Source: CAMBDR01 sp046597185 (lineage in GTDB: Bacteria > Pseudomonadota > Gammaproteobacteria > Burkholderiales > Burkholderiaceae_D). From it: a stretch of DNA of 12,161 nt. The position numbers and the translations under genes were made by a program. The notes below the pieces were generated by a model. That model was not told the DNA's origin. It saw only the letters and a program-made list of their open reading frames with translations, and made no database searches. The stretch lies in NCBI GenBank assembly GCA_046597185.1, contig JBKJLF010000156.1, positions 1 to 12,161 on the forward strand. The letters are read 5' to 3'. The first letter of the stretch is position 1. Every line of letters begins with the position of its first letter. Of the stretch, positions 1 through 7,697 are shown one piece after another.

Positions 1-633
1 GATGGCTTTGATTTTGGCGCGCAAGGATTTGATATGGGTATCGACGGTGCGATCCGAGGTATCCGGCGCATCTTGCCACACCCGATCCATTAACTGGGCG
101 CGCGACAGCACATGGCCGGGGTGTTCAATCAGGGTTTTGAATAGCAGATATTCATAGCGGGTTAAGTCGAGCAAAGCCCCGCGATACACAATGCGCGCCT
201 GCTCGACCCGTAGTTCAAACTGTTGCATGCCATGCCGGGGCGCGACGGGCGGTGCAGCCGATGGAACTGCAACGCGGCGCAAAATAACACGAATCCGCGC
301 CACCAGTTCGCGCGGCGAAAAGGGCTTGGTGACATAATCATCGGCCCCAATTTCCAAACCCACCACGCGATCAATTTCATCGCTACGGGCAGTTAAAAAA
401 ATGATGGGTACATCAGAAAATTGGCGCAATTGGCGGCACACTTCCAGTCCGCTCATATCCGGCAAGCCAACATCAAGCACCACCAATTGCGCCGGGCAAC
501 CTTCGCGTAGCGCTTGCAGCGCAAGCTGGCCCAGGGTGACGTGTTGCGGCACAAAGCCATCGGTGCGCAGCGCATAAGCAATGGTATCGGCAATGGCCAC
601 TTCATCTTCGACAATTAATATATGTTTTTCCAT
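1..633 (-). CDS. creB: Two-component response regulator, CreB type (3' end cut by window)
   Basis: OmpR/PhoB-family response regulator: an N-terminal receiver domain is phosphorylated by a partner histidine kinase (CreC in the known systems), and a C-terminal winged helix binds DNA. The 211 residues present read MEKHILIVEDE at the start (acidic pocket E9/D10), VVLDVGLPD with phospho-acceptor D54, the switch T81 in FLTARS, and K103 in the DDYVTKPFSPRE stretch. The winged-helix domain starts near residue 138 and includes LTRYEYLL, SRAQLMDRVWQDA and DRTVDTHIKSLRAK. The LDVGLPD, LEIGADDY, KPFSPRE and RTVDTHIK wording is closer to CreB than to PhoB or OmpR from memory. About 15-20 C-terminal residues lie beyond the window edge, and a creC-like kinase would be expected there. 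No good ribosome binding site precedes the ATG. Family certain, the CreB assignment likely. Confidence 0.88.
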   Translation of the reverse strand, partial: MEKHILIVEDEVAIADTIAYALRTDGFVPQHVTLGQLALQALREGCPAQLVVLDVGLPDMSGLEVCRQLRQFSDVPIIFLTARSDEIDRVVGLEIGADDYVTKPFSPRELVARIRVILRRVAVPSAAPPVAPRHGMQQFELRVEQARIVYRGALLDLTRYEYLLFKTLIEHPGHVLSRAQLMDRVWQDAPDTSDRTVDTHIKSLRAKIKAI

Positions 634-645
634 GGGCAAACAAAA

Positions 646-674
646 CGGGTATCAACGGGTTTATACAATACCCG
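646..674 (-). promoter_or_regulatory. Inverted repeat over a candidate creB promoter
   Basis: CGGGTAT (646-652) and ATACCCG (668-674) form a perfect 7-bp inverted repeat with a 15-bp spacer, just upstream of creB. On the minus strand a -10-like TATAAA preceded by TG (665-660) lies inside the spacer, so a protein bound to the repeat would cover the promoter. No convincing -35 is visible at standard spacing. It does not look like the TTCAC direct repeat known as the cre tag. Both the promoter and operator roles are inferred. Confidence 0.3.
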
Positions 675-741
675 CCATCATACCCCACAAGCGTGCCTGG
701 CCGTTTTGCAACACATGAAAATTCACCACGACAAAAGCCGC

Positions 742-1428
742 TTAACCAGCCAAACCCATCCCATGCAAAACCCGCACGCACAGCTCGGCTGGCGTGCGGG
801 AAATCAACTCGTCCGGCACATCAAACTTGCCTGTCAGGCGCTGATGGTCTTCAAACCCATACGACACCATGAAGGGATGCATGCCCGATCCCACGGCCGC
901 CAGATAATCTTTATGTTCATCACCACAAATATAGCCGCGCGCCGGATTCATGGCATAGCGCTCGCGCAAGGTACGAAAGCTTTGGGTTTTGGCCATTTGC
1001 AGCGGAATATGTTCCAAAAAGTTGAGCTGACCGACATCAATATTGTGACGCAAAAATAATTGACGCAAGGTTTCTTCCGGCTCATTGGTAATATTGCGCG
1101 TCACAATCCCCACCACCACATTCGGCGCATCAATCAAAGTCTGGACAAAACTGGCAATGCCGGGGTAGAGCTGGGCTTCGCTGCGATACACATCGGTGAG
1201 GGTATTAATCAGTTGCTTGCGACTTCGCTTACCCAATTGACGCCGCAAATTAACCGGAAACTCACGCAAGCCCCCCAAATATTTAAACAAACGACGACGC
1301 TTTTGGAAGCGCTCTTCGTCGCCCAAAGTCATACCGTGCTGCGCAAAAGTTTTTTCAATCGCGCTATAGGCATCAATGGTGGTGCCGTCGGCGTCGAGGA
1401 TGATGAGTTGCTGATTGTGTGTGTACAT
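742..1428 (-). CDS. HAD-superfamily phosphatase-like hydrolase
   Basis: A 228-residue member of the haloacid dehalogenase superfamily, probably a soluble small-molecule phosphatase; the substrate cannot be read from sequence. Motif I is LDADGT with nucleophile D12 and acid/base D14, motif II is T110 in GIVTRN, the motif III lysine is probably K147, and motif IV is GDEHKD with Mg2+ ligands D170/D174. The stretch between about 35 and 95 is a basic, helical cap (KRRRLFKYLGG, RRQLGKRSRK), consistent with a C1-cap HAD. The gene ends 108 bp before creB on the same strand, so joint transcription is possible. There is no clear Shine-Dalgarno before the ATG. Family assignment is firm; any specific name such as Gph would be a guess. 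Confidence 0.85.
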   Translation of the reverse strand: MYTHNQQLIILDADGTTIDAYSAIEKTFAQHGMTLGDEERFQKRRRLFKYLGGLREFPVNLRRQLGKRSRKQLINTLTDVYRSEAQLYPGIASFVQTLIDAPNVVVGIVTRNITNEPEETLRQLFLRHNIDVGQLNFLEHIPLQMAKTQSFRTLRERYAMNPARGYICGDEHKDYLAAVGSGMHPFMVSYGFEDHQRLTGKFDVPDELISRTPAELCVRVLHGMGLAG

Positions 1429-1500
1429 GGGAAGGGTCAGATATAAAATGGCCAGAAAGGGTCAGAAATAGTGCAGCCAGAATCGGTCAAGGCCGATCAT
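1426..1500. repeat. Three GGTCA-centred direct repeats at exact 25-bp spacing
   Basis: GGTCA occurs at 1435-1439, 1460-1464 and 1485-1489, exactly 25 bp apart. The identity extends outward: AAGGGTCAGA is shared by the first and second copies, and GCCAGAA (1451 and 1476) by the second and third. The array begins at the HAD gene's start codon and fills its upstream region. It may be a small binding-site array or a decayed tandem duplication. No known regulator is recognised. Confidence 0.4.
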
Positions 1501-1635
1501 AAATAGTAAACATGACCGGGCCATGACATCATGAAAATCGCTTGAATTTCGCGCCTATTTGCAACAAGCACAGCAATATCGTGTATTGTCACAGCATTGC
1601 CTGCACGTTTTAATGCTGAACCAGGGAGCCAAATC

Positions 1636-1941
1636 ATGTCCATTACCCCGGAACAATTGCAAGAATTAATTAGCGAAGTCGAACAGGAAGACCCGATCGA
1701 TTTTGCCGACATCCCGTTTGCCGAGCAAGATTTGCGTGAATTGGTGGCCAACCATTTATGTGAAATGGCGACCGCAATGGAAGAATTCAGCGAACAAGAC
1801 CGCCATATGTGCTTGCTCGCAGTGGCCGCCAAATTGGTGCTGGAAAACCTGGTGTTGCATGTGCGCCTGTTACACGACCACCCCGATGCCTCAGGTAATA
1901 CCGCCGCCATGTTACTGGAGCGCTTGCGGCAAAGGAAATAA
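1636..1941 (+). CDS. Small acidic helical protein of unknown function
   Basis: I do not recognise this 101-residue protein. It starts MSITPEQLQELISEVEQED. It is rich in Glu/Asp, Leu and Ala, and it looks almost wholly alpha-helical and cytoplasmic, with no signal peptide or membrane segment. Two histidines flank the LLHDH stretch and there are two cysteines (in NHLCEM and HMCLLA), but no metal motif is evident. The start is chosen because GGGAG at 1624-1628 lies 7 bp before this ATG; a longer reading from 1597 has no such site. It lies 142 bp upstream of murU on the same strand, where many betaproteobacteria carry amgK; it has no kinase motif and is not AmgK. Acidic, well-organised codon content and a good ribosome binding site support a real gene. 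Confidence 0.65.
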   Translation: MSITPEQLQELISEVEQEDPIDFADIPFAEQDLRELVANHLCEMATAMEEFSEQDRHMCLLAVAAKLVLENLVLHVRLLHDHPDASGNTAAMLLERLRQRK

Positions 1942-2083
1942 GCGCAAAAAAGCACCCGGGCCAAGCCTGAGCAAGCCTAACTGAAGCATTTTTCGGCGAA
2001 ATGGCAACAATTCCAGACGTTGCGCCATTGCAAGCGATATAAGCGATATACTAGGCGGTTCCCATTTCAAAACCCCGTCCCAC

Positions 2084-2797
2084 ATGAAAGCAATGATTTT
2101 TGCAGCCGGCAGCGGCACCCGTATGCGTCCTTTAACCGAACACTGCCCCAAACCCTTACTTAAAGTAGGTGGACGATCGCTGATTGTTTGGCATATTTTG
2201 AATTTGGTACGCGCCGGCATTACGGAAATCGTCATCAATTTGAATTATTTGGGGCATATGATCGAGCAAGAACTGGGCAATGGCGAGCGCTTTGGCGCGC
2301 AAATTAGCTATTCGCACGAAAACCAACTGCTCGAAACCGCAGGTGGGCTGGCCTTTGCCCGCGACTTACTCGGGCCGGAACCCTTTGTTGCCATTTCTGC
2401 CGATATTTATTGCCCGCATTTTGATTTTTCTCAAGTGTTTGATGCCTTGCAAACGGCCGACATGTGGGGCGTGCCTTGGGCGGCTGACCAGCGTGATGTC
2501 GCCTGGCTGTATTTGGTGCCCAATCCGCCGGAACACCCGGAAGGCGATTTTGCCTTGAATTTGTTTAGTTTGGCCAACCAGGGCACGCCCCGTTACACCT
2601 ATTCCGGGATCAGCGTGCTTGATCCGGCCATGTTCTCGCCTATTCAAGCCGGAGAATGCGTTAAACTGGTGACCGTGCTGCGTGAGTATGCGGACAAAGG
2701 CTTGATCGGTGGCGACGTATACCGTGGCACCTGGGCCGATGTTGGTACACCGGAACGATTAGAACAATTAAATACCCGTCTCGGGTCGATACTTTAG
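2084..2797 (+). CDS. murU: N-acetylmuramate alpha-1-phosphate uridylyltransferase (MurU-type nucleotidyltransferase)
   Basis: Sugar-1-phosphate nucleotidyltransferase of 237 residues. In peptidoglycan recycling MurU joins MurNAc-1-phosphate and UTP to give UDP-MurNAc, bypassing the fosfomycin-sensitive MurA step. The signature nucleotide-binding loop is FAAGSGTRMRPLT (6-18) followed by PKPLL (22-26). LETAGG (83-88) is the usual second loop, a Mg2+-binding Asp is D107 in SADIY, and a late D219 lies in GTWADVGTPERL. Length and the short C-terminus without a hexapeptide domain favour MurU over GlmU, RmlA or GalU. No Shine-Dalgarno is visible before the ATG, so translation may be weak or leaderless-like; a -10-like TATACT lies at 2047-2052 without a well-placed -35. 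It is followed after 27 bp by pepP. The partner kinase amgK is not adjacent in this window. Confidence 0.85.
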   Translation: MKAMIFAAGSGTRMRPLTEHCPKPLLKVGGRSLIVWHILNLVRAGITEIVINLNYLGHMIEQELGNGERFGAQISYSHENQLLETAGGLAFARDLLGPEPFVAISADIYCPHFDFSQVFDALQTADMWGVPWAADQRDVAWLYLVPNPPEHPEGDFALNLFSLANQGTPRYTYSGISVLDPAMFSPIQAGECVKLVTVLREYADKGLIGGDVYRGTWADVGTPERLEQLNTRLGSIL

Positions 2798-2824
2798 AGA
2801 CTTTTTACCTCAAGGACTTTTATC

Positions 2825-4153
2825 ATGACATCGTATGCTGCCCGCCGCGCTGCCTTACTGGCCCAAATCCAAATCCCGGCAGGTAGCGCCGCCATTATTG
2901 CTACCGCACCGGAGCAAGTGCGCAATAATGATTGCGATTTCCCCTTTCGCTTCGACAGCAATTTCTTTTATTTGTCCGGTTTCACCGAGCCACACAGCGT
3001 GATGGTATTAATCGCCCACCCCAACGGGCGGCACGAATCGCTGTTATTTTGTCGCGAAAAAAACGTCGAGCGGGAAATTTGGGATGGTTTCCGTTATGGG
3101 CCCGATGCCGCGCGCGAGCAATTTGGCTTTGATGCCGCCTTCCCCATTGATACCTTGAGCGCCGAAGTCACGCGCCGCCTCGGGCATTTATCCACACTCT
3201 ATTATCCGTTTGGCAGCCTGATCGAACGCGAAATACCGGGCTGGGTGCAAAGCATGCGCCAGCAAACCCGGCTGGCACCGGGCAGCTTGCGCGACGTGAA
3301 TGTCATCCTCCATGAAATGCGTCTGTTCAAGGATGAATCAGAAATCATCACCATGCAAAAAGCCGCCACCATTTCGGCGGCGGCGCACAAGCGGGCCATG
3401 CAAATGACTCGCCCGAATATGTTTGAATACCAGGTCGAGGCAGAAATATTGTATGAATTTCGCCGCCAAGGCTCACCCGCCGCCGCTTATAACTCGATTG
3501 TGGCGACCGGTGCCAACGCCTGTGTGTTGCACTACATTGGCAATGCTGCGCTGTGCAAAGATGGCGACTTATTATTGATCGATGCCGGTTGCGAGCTGGA
3601 CGGCTATGCCTCCGACATTACCCGCACCTTCCCGGTGAATGGGCGCTTTAGCGGGCCGCAAAAAGACTGCTACCAACTGGTATTGGCGGCGCACCATGCC
3701 GCCATCGAACAAGCCTTACCGGGGCGCAATTATAGCGACATGAATGACGCGGCAGTACGCGTGCTGGCGCAAGGTATGCTCGATTTGGGCTTACTCGATG
3801 CGGGCAAAGTGGGTTTATTGGATGACGTGATCGAGAAAAAAGCTTATCGCCAGTTTTATATGCACAGCACCGGGCATTGGCTGGGGCTGGACGTACACGA
3901 CGTGGGCGACTATCGCACTGGCCCTATCGTCGAAGGCAGCGAGCGCGAATACCGGGCCTTGCAGGCGGGCATGGTGGTAACGGTGGAGCCGGGGCTGTAC
4001 GTGCGCCCGAGCGAAGGCGTGCCGGAAGCATTCTGGCAGATCGGGATTCGGATTGAAGATGATATTTTAATTACCGCCGACGGCCAACGCAATTTATCCG
4101 ACGCTGCCCCGCGCACGGTGGCCGAGATTGAAGCTATCATGCAAGCGAGCTGA
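2825..4153 (+). CDS. pepP: Xaa-Pro aminopeptidase (aminopeptidase P II)
   Basis: Cytoplasmic M24B metallopeptidase of 442 residues that removes an N-terminal residue preceding proline. The N-terminal domain (about 1-165) is the creatinase-like prolidase-N fold (DFPFRFDSNFFYLSGF). The pita-bread catalytic domain follows. All five metal ligands of the two-Mn2+ centre are visible: D253 (LLIDAG), D264 (YASDITRTF), H347 (MHSTGHWLG), E388 (TVEPG) and E411 (GIRIED). Accessory catalytic histidines H236 and H358 are also present. Length matches E. coli PepP (441). AAGGA at 2812-2816 is a good ribosome binding site 8 bp from the ATG. The murU–pepP–ubiH order with short gaps suggests one transcript. pepP beside ubiH is a widely conserved arrangement in proteobacteria. 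Confidence 0.95.
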   Translation: MTSYAARRAALLAQIQIPAGSAAIIATAPEQVRNNDCDFPFRFDSNFFYLSGFTEPHSVMVLIAHPNGRHESLLFCREKNVEREIWDGFRYGPDAAREQFGFDAAFPIDTLSAEVTRRLGHLSTLYYPFGSLIEREIPGWVQSMRQQTRLAPGSLRDVNVILHEMRLFKDESEIITMQKAATISAAAHKRAMQMTRPNMFEYQVEAEILYEFRRQGSPAAAYNSIVATGANACVLHYIGNAALCKDGDLLLIDAGCELDGYASDITRTFPVNGRFSGPQKDCYQLVLAAHHAAIEQALPGRNYSDMNDAAVRVLAQGMLDLGLLDAGKVGLLDDVIEKKAYRQFYMHSTGHWLGLDVHDVGDYRTGPIVEGSEREYRALQAGMVVTVEPGLYVRPSEGVPEAFWQIGIRIEDDILITADGQRNLSDAAPRTVAEIEAIMQAS

Positions 4154-4154
4154 A

Positions 4155-4175
4155 AACCCGGTTCAATGCCGGGTT
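4155..4175 (+). terminator. Hairpin in the pepP–ubiH gap (no T-tract)
   Basis: AACCCGG (4155-4161) and CCGGGTT (4169-4175) form a perfect 7-bp stem with a 7-nt loop immediately after the pepP stop codon. No run of T follows, so strong intrinsic termination is unlikely. It may be an attenuator or a 3'-end stabiliser of the pepP message. Confidence 0.35.
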
Positions 4176-4218
4176 AAGCCAAACCGAGCGAAACAAAGAA
4201 ACACAGAGGAACACAAGC

Positions 4219-5436
4219 ATGGATCAAAGCAGCGACCGAAGCAGCGACCGAAGCAGCGTCAGCAGCGACCTAAGCAGCGACATTGCCATCTGCGGTGCTG
4301 GCCCGGTAGGCTTGGCCTTGGCCGCCATCCTGGTGAAAAACGGCCTTAGACCCGAGCAAATCACCCTGATCGACGGCAAAAGTCTGGAACAAAGCATACA
4401 AGACCCGCGCTCGATTGCGCTGTCCTATGGCAGCCGCCAAATCTTGCAGCGCATTGGCGCGTGGCCGATTGTCAGCACCGAAATTCATCAAATCCATGTC
4501 TCACGGCGCGGCCATTTTGGTCGCACTTTAATTGACCGGATCGAACATCAGGTGCCGGCCCTGGGTTATGTCAGCCGCTACGGCGCAATTGTAGCGATCC
4601 TGGCGCGGGTATGCCAGCAAATGGGTATCCAGATTATTCGCCCCATGCAAGTTTGCGCCAGCCAGGAGCACACCGATAGCGTCAGCCTTTCGCTGCAAAG
4701 CCACGACGCCTTATCTTCCAGTTTATTGCAGGCCAAAATTTTAATTCAAGCCGAAGGCGGCGTGTTTTCCAGCCAAATGGAAAAGAAAATCCATCGGGAT
4801 TACGAACAAACCGCTGTCATTGCCGAAGTACGGGCAAGCAGCCCGATACCGCACCGCGCCTTTGAGCGCTTTACCGATGAAGGGCCGCTGGCCTTATTGC
4901 CGCAAGACGATGGCAACCCGACAGGACATGCCTATTCGCTGGTATGGTGCGTAAAACCGACCACCGCCGAAGCGCTGTTAAGTCTGGATGATGCGGCCTT
5001 TTTGAATGAACTATGGCAGGTATTTGGCAATCGCCTTGGTCGTTTTGTCAGTGTCAGCCCACGCATGGCTTTCCCCTTGGGTTTGAATGCCAACGCCAAC
5101 GGCCATTTGCAGCGCAGCATTGCCATTGGCAACGCCGCGCAAACCCTGCACCCGGTGGCGGGGCAAGGTTTAAACCTGGGGTTGCGCGATGCGGCGGTAC
5201 TGGCCAGCCTGCTGGCGCGCGAAATCAGCCCGGCCAGCTTACAGCGCTTTGAACAAGAGCGGCAAGATGACCGCGCCCTGACCATACGCTTAACCGACAC
5301 CATGGCGCGCATCTTTACTGGCGGTGCCCAGCGTTCGCTGGCGCAAGGCATGCTGGGGGCCACCCTGGGTTTGCTGGATGCGTTTGACCCGGCCAAACAC
5401 ATGCTGGCCGAATTAATGATGTTTGGACGACGCTGA
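4219..5436 (+). CDS. ubiH: 2-octaprenyl-6-methoxyphenol hydroxylase (UbiH), FAD monooxygenase
   Basis: Class A flavoprotein monooxygenase of 405 residues that hydroxylates the ubiquinone precursor ring (C1 hydroxylation in E. coli). The Rossmann ADP-binding motif is CGAGPVGLALA with glycines at 26, 28 and 31. RSIALSYGS (near 72-80) is typical of the UbiH/COQ6 family. The diagnostic C-terminal flavin motif is GNAAQTLHPVAGQG continuing to RD at 304-324, nearly word-for-word UbiH and distinguishing it from UbiI/UbiF. Oddities: the first 21 residues are a low-complexity Ser/Asp/Arg repeat rather than the usual short lead-in, and the middle DG motif reads AEGG (E179) rather than ADG. AGAGGA at 4205-4210 is a good ribosome binding site 8 bp from the ATG. 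It follows pepP, the usual neighbour. Confidence 0.92.
   Translation: MDQSSDRSSDRSSVSSDLSSDIAICGAGPVGLALAAILVKNGLRPEQITLIDGKSLEQSIQDPRSIALSYGSRQILQRIGAWPIVSTEIHQIHVSRRGHFGRTLIDRIEHQVPALGYVSRYGAIVAILARVCQQMGIQIIRPMQVCASQEHTDSVSLSLQSHDALSSSLLQAKILIQAEGGVFSSQMEKKIHRDYEQTAVIAEVRASSPIPHRAFERFTDEGPLALLPQDDGNPTGHAYSLVWCVKPTTAEALLSLDDAAFLNELWQVFGNRLGRFVSVSPRMAFPLGLNANANGHLQRSIAIGNAAQTLHPVAGQGLNLGLRDAAVLASLLAREISPASLQRFEQERQDDRALTIRLTDTMARIFTGGAQRSLAQGMLGATLGLLDAFDPAKHMLAELMMFGRR
4228..4281 (+). repeat. In-frame 12-bp tandem repeat at the ubiH 5' end
   Basis: Units of AGCAGCGACCGA (4228-4239, 4240-4251), a 9-bp variant (4252-4260), AGCAGCGACCTA (4261-4272) and a final AGCAGCGAC (4273-4281). All keep frame, so the protein starts with repeated SSDR/SSD units. 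Copy-number change would lengthen or shorten the N-terminus without a frameshift. Confidence 0.9.
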
Positions 5437-5514
5437 CATCGTAAAGAAATCGCACAAAAAATCAACTATTTTGCGACGAATAGTGCTAGCATGAATCGCT
5501 TTTGGGGAAGCGTT

Positions 5515-7008
5515 ATGCAACGAACATCGGGCCTGGTATTGCACCCTACCTCTTTGCCGGGCCAGTATGGCATTGGCGATTTGGGGTCGCAAGCACTACA
5601 ATTTATTGACTTTTTAGTCGCCGCCAGGCAGCAGCGCTGGCAAATTTTACCGCTTGGACCCACGTCCTATGGTGATTCGCCCTATCAATGCCTCTCTGCC
5701 ATGGCGGGCAATCCGCTCTTGATCAGTCCCGAGCGTTTATTGCAACGCAGCTACCTCAGCCCGGCTGATTTGGCCGAGCACCCCAACTTCTCACCCGAGC
5801 AAATCGACTATTGCAGCATCACCATTTGGAAAAACCAATTGCTCAGGTGCGCCTTCGCAGGCTTTCAGGCACTGGCCGAGGGCCACCCGGATCAAGTCGC
5901 ATTTCGCGCCTTTTGCCAGCAACATGGCGCGTGGCTGGATGATTTTGCGCTGTTTTGTGCCATCAAAGAGCAACATCAAAACCTTGCCTGGCAGTTGTGG
6001 CCAACAAACCTGCGGCAACGCGATGCGGCTACCCTGGCCAACTGGCAAGCAGAGCACCGGCAAGAAATCGACTTTTACCGTTTTGTGCAATATGAATTTT
6101 TCCGTGAGTGGCAAGCAGTGAAGCAATATGCCAATCAAAACGGCATCCGCATCATTGGCGACATGCCCATTTTTGTGGCGCAAGACAGTGCCGACGTATG
6201 GGCCAATCAAGATTTATTTGAACTCGATGCCGATGGCAACCCGACCGTGGTGGCAGGTGTTCCGCCCGATTATTTTAGCGCCACCGGGCAACGCTGGGGC
6301 AACCCGCTGTACCGTTGGCAGCGCATGAAAGATGACGATTACGCCTGGTGGCAACAGCGCTTGCGTTTGCTGTCAACCCAGGTCGATTGCATGCGCATTG
6401 ATCATTTCTGCGGCTTTGAAAACTACTGGGAAATCCCCGGCCATGAAAGCACCGCGGTCAATGGCCGTTGGATGAAAGGGCCAGGCCAGCATTTTTTCGA
6501 CACCATAGCGCGCCATTTGGGCAAATTGGACATCATCGCCGAAGATTTGGGTATCATCACCGCAGAAGTGGCGGCATTGCGTGAAAACAGTGGCTTACCC
6601 GGCATGCGCGTATTGCATTACGCCTTTGGCGCAGGCGATGACAACCCCTATCTACCGCATCACTATATTGAGCATTGCGTGGCCTACACTGGCACGCATG
6701 ACAACAACACCACGCGCGGCTGGTTTCGCAGCATGTCGCAACATGAGCGCGACCATTTACAGCGTTATTTTGGGCGCGAGTTTAATGAAGACAATATCAG
6801 CTTTGAGATGACGCGTGCGGTATGGCATTCCAAAGCGGGCACGGTGTTAATTCCGTTACAGGATGCGCTTAATCTGGATGAAACAGCGCGCATGAATTAT
6901 CCGGGTAGCCTGACGGGGAATTGGGCGTGGCGTTACCGGGAAGAACAATTAAGCAGCCAAACAGGTCAATTTTTGGCCGGGTTAAACCTGGCTAGTGGAC
7001 GCATTTAA
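5515..7008 (+). CDS. malQ: 4-alpha-glucanotransferase (amylomaltase, GH77)
   Basis: Disproportionating enzyme that transfers maltooligosaccharyl units between alpha-1,4-glucans; acts in maltodextrin and glycogen metabolism in the cytoplasm. From this start it has 497 residues, typical for bacterial GH77. The family hallmarks are all present: RTSGLVLHPTSLPG at the N-terminus, YGDSPYQ, GDMPIFVAQDSADVW, the 250s-loop-like GVPPDYFSATGQRWGNPLY, the nucleophile D296 in MRIDHF, acid/base E343 in IIAEDLG, and D396 in GTHDNNTTRG. I prefer ATG 5515 to the in-frame ATG 5491 because GGGGAAG (5504-5510) sits just before it and family members begin near RTSG. A possible extended -10 (TGCTAGCAT, 5484-5492) would fit transcription starting inside the longer reading. 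No glycogen genes are adjacent. Confidence 0.95.
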   Translation: MQRTSGLVLHPTSLPGQYGIGDLGSQALQFIDFLVAARQQRWQILPLGPTSYGDSPYQCLSAMAGNPLLISPERLLQRSYLSPADLAEHPNFSPEQIDYCSITIWKNQLLRCAFAGFQALAEGHPDQVAFRAFCQQHGAWLDDFALFCAIKEQHQNLAWQLWPTNLRQRDAATLANWQAEHRQEIDFYRFVQYEFFREWQAVKQYANQNGIRIIGDMPIFVAQDSADVWANQDLFELDADGNPTVVAGVPPDYFSATGQRWGNPLYRWQRMKDDDYAWWQQRLRLLSTQVDCMRIDHFCGFENYWEIPGHESTAVNGRWMKGPGQHFFDTIARHLGKLDIIAEDLGIITAEVAALRENSGLPGMRVLHYAFGAGDDNPYLPHHYIEHCVAYTGTHDNNTTRGWFRSMSQHERDHLQRYFGREFNEDNISFEMTRAVWHSKAGTVLIPLQDALNLDETARMNYPGSLTGNWAWRYREEQLSSQTGQFLAGLNLASGRI

Positions 7009-7038
7009 TGGAACAAAACATTGACCAAAGGGGTATTC

Positions 7039-7494
7039 ATGGAAATTAAAGTTGACGATCTAACCGAACCGGAAGTTCACCAATTATTGCAAGAACATAT
7101 GCGTGGCATGCAAGCGGAATCACCACCTGAGTGTGTGTTTGCGCTGGATTTGAGCGGTTTGCGCAAACCGGAGATTACATTTTGGACGGTTTGGGAAGAT
7201 GGCGAGTTAATGGGCTGTGGCGCGCTCAAAGAATTGAATGCACGCCATGCAGAATTGAAATCGATGCGCACAAAGGCGGCGCACTTGCGTAAAGGGGTGG
7301 CACGGGCCTTGTTGCTGCATATTTTGGCGGTGGCCAAAGAGCGTGGCTATGAGCGTTTGAGTTTGGAAACCGGCAGCACGGCGGGCTTTGATGCGGCGCA
7401 TAAACTGTATGCCAGCGAGGGCTTTGTTTTGGGGCCGCCGTTTGCGGATTATAAAGAAGATCCGTTTAGTGTGTTTATGGAGAAGGTGCTGTGA
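7039..7494 (+). CDS. GNAT-family N-acetyltransferase
   Basis: A 151-residue acetyl-CoA-dependent acyltransferase; the acceptor is unknown. The acetyl-CoA pyrophosphate loop is AHLRKGVARALL (81-92), preceded by the beta-4 strand AELKSMRTK and followed by helix AVAKERGYERLSLETGS and the C-terminal AAHKLYASEGFVLGPPFADY typical of this fold. The sequence resembles the PaiA/YsnE-like single-domain GNATs in that SMRT and LETGS recur there. The start is set by AAGGGG at 7028-7033, 5 bp before ATG; an upstream TTG at 7021 would absorb that site into the coding region. It lies 30 bp after malQ and could be co-transcribed, although the functional link is unclear. Confidence 0.88.
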   Translation: MEIKVDDLTEPEVHQLLQEHMRGMQAESPPECVFALDLSGLRKPEITFWTVWEDGELMGCGALKELNARHAELKSMRTKAAHLRKGVARALLLHILAVAKERGYERLSLETGSTAGFDAAHKLYASEGFVLGPPFADYKEDPFSVFMEKVL

Positions 7495-7632
7495 TTCACC
7501 GCCTTGGCCGCAGGTTCGCCAAGCGCCCCCCAAGCTGCAAAGTGTGAGCAGGCCGCATCTATTGCCTGAATGCCTGGTTTTCCAATCGTGCAACACGTTT
7601 GCGCTTGTGCCATCACATAAAACAGCCCAAAT

Positions 7633-7656
7633 AAACCTGTCAAATTCGACAGGTTT
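7633..7656. terminator. Hairpin between convergent genes, candidate bidirectional terminator
   Basis: AAACCTGTC (7633-7641) and GACAGGTTT (7648-7656) form a perfect 9-bp stem with a 6-nt loop. It lies between the end of the GNAT gene (plus) and the end of higA (minus). The A-rich/T-rich stem ends give short U runs in either direction; the minus-strand transcript continues ATTT. Position and symmetry support a shared, moderately strong terminator. The remainder of 7495-7697 shows no gene. Confidence 0.6.
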
Positions 7657-7697
7657 GCAAATCGCACCAAACAAACTTGGCATGCTCTACCACAACA

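Noticed and set aside
721..741. cre-tag (TTCAC-N6-TTCAC) near creB
   Set aside because: Only one TTCAC is present at 722-726; there is no second copy at the required spacing.
622..1446. Two plus-strand open frames opposite the HAD gene
   Set aside because: They mirror a gene with full HAD motifs; their translations are His/Gln-rich and have no family features.
1497..1964. Minus-strand open frame opposite the small acidic gene
   Set aside because: Composition (Ser/Asn/Cys-rich) is typical of antisense of a real gene; the plus-strand gene has a good ribosome binding site.
4155..4175. Strong terminator between pepP and ubiH
   Set aside because: The stem is perfect but no T-run follows; it is kept only as a low-confidence hairpin.
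5491..5514. Longer malQ start at ATG 5491
   Set aside because: No ribosome binding site precedes it, while GGGGAAG sits directly before ATG 5515, where the family's conserved text begins.
7021..7038. TTG start for the GNAT gene
   Set aside because: The strong AAGGGG ribosome binding site lies inside this extension and is correctly placed for ATG 7039.
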